From Hymenobacter busanensis (GTDB lineage Bacteria; Bacteroidota; Bacteroidia; Cytophagales; Hymenobacteraceae): a stretch of DNA of 64,000 nt. The position numbers and the translations under genes are program-made. The notes beneath the pieces were generated by a model. The model was given only the letters and a program-made list of their open reading frames with translations. It had not been told where the DNA came from and ran no database searches. Each line of letters opens with the position of its first letter. Positions within the stretch are counted from its first letter, which is position 1. Below are positions 61,301-64,000 of this stretch, piece after piece. The stretch is from assembly GCF_008727865.1 (NCBI RefSeq), contig NZ_VTWU01000004.1, positions 248,001 to 312,000 on the forward strand. Reading direction: 5' to 3'.

Positions 61301-61698
61301 TTGATCAGCGCATCGCGGCGGCCTTGTACCTCTACGCCGGCCAGCGTTTGCGTGGTCTCGCTCAGGTTCACGTCCAGGCGCAGGTTTTGGCCCAGGCTCA
61401 GGAAAATGCCTTCGCGGACGGCTTCCTGGTAGCCTACGAAGGTTACCCGTACCGTGTACGGACCACCCACGCGCATCGCCTGGATGTTGTAGCGGCCGTC
61501 GGCGTTGGTGGGCGCCACGTACTGCGAGTTGGTAGGCGTGTGCACGGCAATAACCGTGGCACCGGGCAGACCTTCTCCTGATTTATCGGTGACGACACCG
61601 CTCATGGAAGAGGTCGTAACGCCTTGGCTCCAGCCCAGCTGCGCCGACAGCAGCGTCAGCAGCAACAAGAGCAAGTGGCGTAAACGTACTTGTTTCAT
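58333..61698 (-). CDS. Oar-like TonB-dependent receptor, copy 2
   Basis: 1121 aa. Start at the ATG 61696-61698, giving signal peptide RLRHLLLLLLTLLSAQLGWSQ; the regulatory-like domain GVVTDKSGEGLPGATVIAV, plug (TGSVTNIQREQIERLPSIT; TRSGSNNFSGSVYSYGR) and barrel follow in the same order as in copy 1, ending MQVGLRYIFN. The two proteins keep long stretches of near-identity (for example RVTFVGYQEA/RVTFVGYQEV and SYRKEYLGHLGTTLSLFYEG) but diverge in the barrel loops, consistent with a tandem duplication followed by ligand specialisation. It has its own promoter and terminator, so the two are separate transcription units. The ligand is unknown. Confidence 0.9.
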   Translation of the reverse strand: MKQVRLRHLLLLLLTLLSAQLGWSQGVTTSSMSGVVTDKSGEGLPGATVIAVHTPTNSQYVAPTNADGRYNIQAMRVGGPYTVRVTFVGYQEAVREGIFLSLGQNLRLDVNLSETTQTLAGVEVQGRRDALINSDRTGSVTNIQREQIERLPSITRSLNDLTRLTPQANGQSVGGGNSRQNFITVDGSDFNNNFGIGGNLPAGGSPISLDAIEQISVSVAPFDVRQSGFIGSAVNAVTRSGSNNFSGSVYSYGRTEDFYGDKVGKEKVNISNSTFYQYGARLGGPIIKDKLFFFVNFEDEKNTVPGQTRTAATLDANGKSNFGTSQTISRPTRNQLDEISTYLNDRYGYKTGPYEGYDFVSPRTKILGRLDWTINNRNRFNIRYSQTNSKRPAFPNGTSTSLPFSGSRQDLNAMFYQNSGYNEESNFYSLAGELNSTFGSNMGNTFRATYTKQNDPRSSESSIFPFVDILQDGSPFTSFGYELFSYGNLRDVAIKSFKDDFTWNKGIHNVTLGAQIDLSETKNGFQRYGTSYYQFASWQDFVTASNPDPNIAKTALPNSYAITYSLSPGYKQAFPSFTYGQYAAYLQDEITVTDRLRITPGIRADFTSFGQDLKEHPLITPLTFNNGEKINVANLPKNRVLWSPRVGFNYDVKGDRTLQLRGGTGIFTGRVPYVWIVSQASDAGMIQITQINNGAAVKDLQGGYRGFSPDPRFYLPETPAPAGTVAPSQITALDPDFRFPQTWKSSIGVDVQLPLGIVGTLEGIYNKDLNTALFRNANLVTPKPLNIAGYPDNRLIYPANDRDKFVNPVASGKFVANGASNGGAFNAYVLDNASKGYYWSATAKLEKQFGNGIYASAAYVHSEAKNLYDGSGDQVSTAWQGNQTVNGANTPELSYANYVTPDRVIGSLSYRKEYLGHLGTTLSLFYEGGSTGRYSYTYSTDFNRDGANADLIYVPKDASEITFTTYTIISGSEITSYSPQQQSDAFFKFIEQDKYLRTRKGKYAERNGAQFPWRNQFDVKLLQDIFVNIGEKRNTLQLSLDVFNVGNLLNNEWGAFQSTTVNNNQILVPVGTLNQNGTTKPTFRMALDRATSNQLASKTFRNSVSLSSTYYMQVGLRYIFN

Positions 61699-61716
61699 AA
61701 AAGGGAACATTGGTGA

Positions 61717-61746
61717 AAAAGGTACTCTGGGAAAACGGGGACAAAA
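61717..61746 (-). promoter_or_regulatory. Promoter of Oar-like copy 2
   Basis: Minus strand TTTTG (61742-61746), 17 bases, TACCTTTT (61717-61724): near-consensus -33 and -7 elements, 18 bases before the start codon. Confidence 0.5.
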
Positions 61747-61848
61747 CTAGAGCCGAAAACCGGCACACGCGGTTACCTGAGCATTACATTTACCGGGTTA
61801 CCACACAACCAAAAGAGCAGAAACGGGTAGCAAAGCTACGACGGAAAT

Positions 61849-62499
61849 TCACAACTTAGGACGTACTGCCTTTATGAATCTACTCAGATAATAATCACTT
61901 TCTAAGGCATTTTCCACCACGCCTAACGACGTGGAAGAGTGAATGAACTGCACCCCCTCGTCGCTGACTTCGGTGACCAAGCCCACGTGGGTAATGGTGC
62001 CACTGCCAGGCGAAGCTCCGAAAAATACCAAATCCCCGGCGCGTAAATCCTGGGGCCGCACCGGGTCGCCCCACGCAGCCTGCTCGTTGGAAGACCGCGG
62101 TATGGTGACGCCGGCTGCCCCAAAGGAAGCACACAGCAAGCCCGAGCAGTCGAGGCCCAGGCGGGTAGTGCCGCCAAATTTGTAGGGCGTGCCCTGGTAC
62201 GAACGAGCGGTTTCGATGACAGAAGCCAACTGCCGGTCGATGCTGGCCGGGCTGCTGTTGCGTTTGGGCCGCACGGCCGTTTTCGTCTTTACTTTCGTGC
62301 GCACCGTGGTGTGGCCCTTGCGGCGGCCTTCCGCCTTCATGCGCGCCATGTCGCGGGCCGAGTAGTACCGGCCGTTGCGGTAATTCAGCTTCTGGCTGCT
62401 TTTGCAACCGGCCAAGAGCAAGAGCCCCGTGAGCGTGAGCCAAGTAAAATAAGCCAGCGGCCGCCCCGAAAGCCCTACTTTTATCAACGATTTCCGCAT
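61849..62499 (-). CDS. NlpC/P60 family (C40) cell-wall hydrolase lipoprotein
   Basis: 216 aa. Lipobox LLAGC (Cys32) after FTWLTLTGLLLLA; a basic linker (RRKGHTTVRTKVKTKTAVR) follows. The C40 papain-like domain (about 88-216) has Cys118 in LDCSGLL, His171 in ITHVGLV and the third polar residue His187 in FIHSS. It cleaves peptidoglycan stem peptides, probably D-Glu-meso-DAP type, from the outer-membrane side of the periplasm. The start codon lies only 18 bases from the divergent oxidase gene's start. A perfect TATCTTTG box sits in that gap, so the mRNA may be almost leaderless. A slightly longer start (MAHSRIFAP) overlapping the divergent gene is possible but less likely. Confidence 0.92.
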   Translation of the reverse strand: MRKSLIKVGLSGRPLAYFTWLTLTGLLLLAGCKSSQKLNYRNGRYYSARDMARMKAEGRRKGHTTVRTKVKTKTAVRPKRNSSPASIDRQLASVIETARSYQGTPYKFGGTTRLGLDCSGLLCASFGAAGVTIPRSSNEQAAWGDPVRPQDLRAGDLVFFGASPGSGTITHVGLVTEVSDEGVQFIHSSTSLGVVENALESDYYLSRFIKAVRPKL

Positions 62500-62504
62500 C
62501 GGAG

Positions 62505-62512
62505 CAAAGATA
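62505..62512 (-). promoter_or_regulatory. -7 element of the NlpC/P60 gene
   Basis: Minus strand TATCTTTG, exact match, ending 5 bases before the ATG at 62499. Confidence 0.55.
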
Positions 62513-62517
62513 CGCGA

Positions 62518-63948
62518 ATGAGCCATTTGCAAGAAAGAAAGCCGTTTGGACAATGCACGCCTGCGTTGCTGGCGTCGTTTAGCACTATTGTGGGGCCCGA
62601 GCACGTGCTCACACCCAGCACCCTGGCCGCCGACGAGTACGCCCGCTACGGGCGCGACCATACCGAAGACCTGTACTTTCAGCCCGACGTGGTGCTGCGC
62701 CCCGCCAACGCTGACGAGGTAAGCCGTATTATGCGCCTGTGCCACGAATACCGGATTCCCGTGACGCCCCGTGGCGCCGGTACCGGGCTGAGCGGCGGGG
62801 CACTGCCGGCGCACGGCGGCGTGGTACTCAGCACCGAGCGCCTCAACCGCATCATCCAAATCGACGAGCGGAACCTGCAGGCCACCGTGGAGCCAGGCGT
62901 GGTGAACGAGGCATTTCAGAACGCGGTGAAGGAAGTGGGGCTGTTTTACCCGCCCGACCCCGCCAGCAAAGGCAGTTGCTTTTTGGGCGGCAACCTCGCG
63001 CACAGCAGCGGCGGCCCCAAAGCCGTGAAGTACGGCACCACCCGCGACTATGTGCTCAACCTGGAAGTGGTCCTGCCCACCGGCGAAATCATCTGGACGG
63101 CAGCCAACACGCTTAAAAACTCCACCGGCTACAACCTGACGCAGCTCATGGTGGGCTCGGAGGGCACCTTGGGCATCATCACCAAAGTGGTGTTCCGTCT
63201 GCTGCCGTTTCCGCAGCAGAACATCCTGATGCTGGTGCCTTTTCGGCAGGAAGAACAGGCCGCTGAGGCTGTAGCGGCCGTGTTTCGGACGGGTATCATC
63301 CCCTCGGGCATGGAGTTTATGGAGCGCGAGGCCATTGCGTGGTCGTCGGAGTACCTGCAGATTCCGCTTACCCTGCCCGACGACATCCGTGCCCACTTGC
63401 TCATCGAACTCGACGGGCAGGACCTGGACCAGCTATATAAGGAAGCCGAACTGGTGTACGGCGTGCTGGAGCACTACGACGTAGGCGACATTCTGCTGGC
63501 CGATACCGCCACCCAAAAAGACGAGCTGTGGCGCATTCGGCGCAACATCGGCAATGCTGTGCGCTACAACTCGGTATATAAGGAAGAAGACACCGTAGTG
63601 CCCCGCGCCGAGTTGCCCACGCTCCTCAAGGGCGTGAAGGAAATCGGGGCACGGTACGGCTTCAAGAGCGTGTGCTACGGCCACGCCGGCGACGGCAACT
63701 TGCATGTAAACATCATTCGCGGCGAGCTGACCGACGAACAATGGAACGTGGGCCTGCGCCAGCCGATTTCGGAGATATTTGAGCTGTGCGTGAAACTGGG
63801 CGGCACCATCTCCGGCGAACATGGCATCGGGCTGGTGCAGAAACCCTACATCGGCATTGCGCTGAAAGAAACCAATCTGGCGTTGATGCGCGGTATCAAA
63901 CAAGTCTTTGATCCGCACGGCATTCTGAACCCGGACAAAATCTTTTAA
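62518..63948 (+). CDS. FAD-binding oxidase/dehydrogenase (GlcD-like)
   Basis: 476 aa. FAD-binding domain 4 (PCMH type): VLRPANADEVSRIMRLCHE, then PVTPRGAGTGLSGGALPAHG (pyrophosphate loop), LQATVEPGVVNEAFQNAV and ATLGIITK-type wording (SEGTLGIITKVVFRLLP). The C-terminal FAD-oxidase domain ends with the substrate-side GHAGDGNLHVNII, SGEHGIGLVQKPYI and FDPHGILNPDKIF, typical of glycolate/D-lactate dehydrogenase subunit GlcD and relatives. It probably oxidises a 2-hydroxy acid; no GlcE or GlcF subunit lies within the window, and a D-lactate dehydrogenase is equally likely. The ATG at 62518 is the start nearest the divergent gene. Confidence 0.92.
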   Translation: MSHLQERKPFGQCTPALLASFSTIVGPEHVLTPSTLAADEYARYGRDHTEDLYFQPDVVLRPANADEVSRIMRLCHEYRIPVTPRGAGTGLSGGALPAHGGVVLSTERLNRIIQIDERNLQATVEPGVVNEAFQNAVKEVGLFYPPDPASKGSCFLGGNLAHSSGGPKAVKYGTTRDYVLNLEVVLPTGEIIWTAANTLKNSTGYNLTQLMVGSEGTLGIITKVVFRLLPFPQQNILMLVPFRQEEQAAEAVAAVFRTGIIPSGMEFMEREAIAWSSEYLQIPLTLPDDIRAHLLIELDGQDLDQLYKEAELVYGVLEHYDVGDILLADTATQKDELWRIRRNIGNAVRYNSVYKEEDTVVPRAELPTLLKGVKEIGARYGFKSVCYGHAGDGNLHVNIIRGELTDEQWNVGLRQPISEIFELCVKLGGTISGEHGIGLVQKPYIGIALKETNLALMRGIKQVFDPHGILNPDKIF

Positions 63949-64000
63949 ATCGACCAGTCAGACGGCCAGGCTCCAAGTAGCAACTACCGGCTGGGTGAAT

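Overview
The window looks like chromosomal DNA from a GC-rich Bacteroidota of the Cytophagales, most like Hymenobacter. I base this on several signs. Five secreted proteins end in a YPNP-type type IX secretion (T9SS) sorting domain. There are large TonB-dependent receptors with an N-terminal carboxypeptidase-regulatory-like domain. Many upstream regions carry the Bacteroidota -7 element TAnnTTTG rather than Shine-Dalgarno sites, and S46 peptidase, XdhABC and DUF4136 genes are present. The genus is inference; no rRNA gene is present to settle it. I see no prophage, integrase, insertion sequence or CRISPR array.

Layout. 1-4.1 kb (+): the 3' part of fabF, then rnc and glutamine-dependent nadE, with a perfect 25-bp hairpin between rnc and nadE. 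4.1-14 kb: a T9SS beta-helix protein (-), lgt (+), a T9SS pectin methylesterase (-), a beta-propeller lipoprotein (-) and yidD (-). 14.2-19 kb (+): an S46 dipeptidyl-peptidase, an Mpv17/PMP22-like membrane protein, xdhC and an unknown membrane-anchored protein. 19.3-24.4 kb (+): a heme-uptake operon (outer-membrane receptor, hmuT, hmuU, hmuV). 24.5-27.8 kb: an ABC exporter (-) and an MFS transporter (+). 27.9-32.4 kb (+): a DUF3857/transglutaminase C-terminal fragment, an orphan propeptide-like protein and a T9SS reprolysin-like metalloprotease. 32.8-40 kb (-): a helix-hairpin-helix outer-membrane protein coupled to a PorV-like protein, then xdhB and xdhA.

40.1-50.6 kb: two lipoproteins, a GT-C-like polytopic protein, a redoxin paired with a cytochrome c/PHM-like copper monooxygenase carrying a T9SS signal, small hypothetical proteins, a frameshifted nuclease remnant, a GT-B glycosyltransferase and a HEAT-cyclophilin lipoprotein. 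50.7-62.5 kb (-): a second T9SS beta-helix protein, a cupin, tRNA-Ala(GGC), two tandem Oar-like TonB-dependent receptors with identical terminators, and an NlpC/P60 lipoprotein. 62.5-64 kb (+): a GlcD-type FAD oxidase.

The genes point to a surface-oriented, scavenging lifestyle: secreted pectin- and protein-degrading enzymes, dipeptide processing, heme acquisition and purine oxidation. The loci most worth a second look are the redoxin/copper-monooxygenase pair with a complete PHM-type copper ligand set, the free-standing propeptide next to its protease, the Mpv17-like protein, and the long hairpin after rnc. Positions within proteins were counted by eye and are approximate unless stated. Family names come from recognising motifs; no database search was possible.
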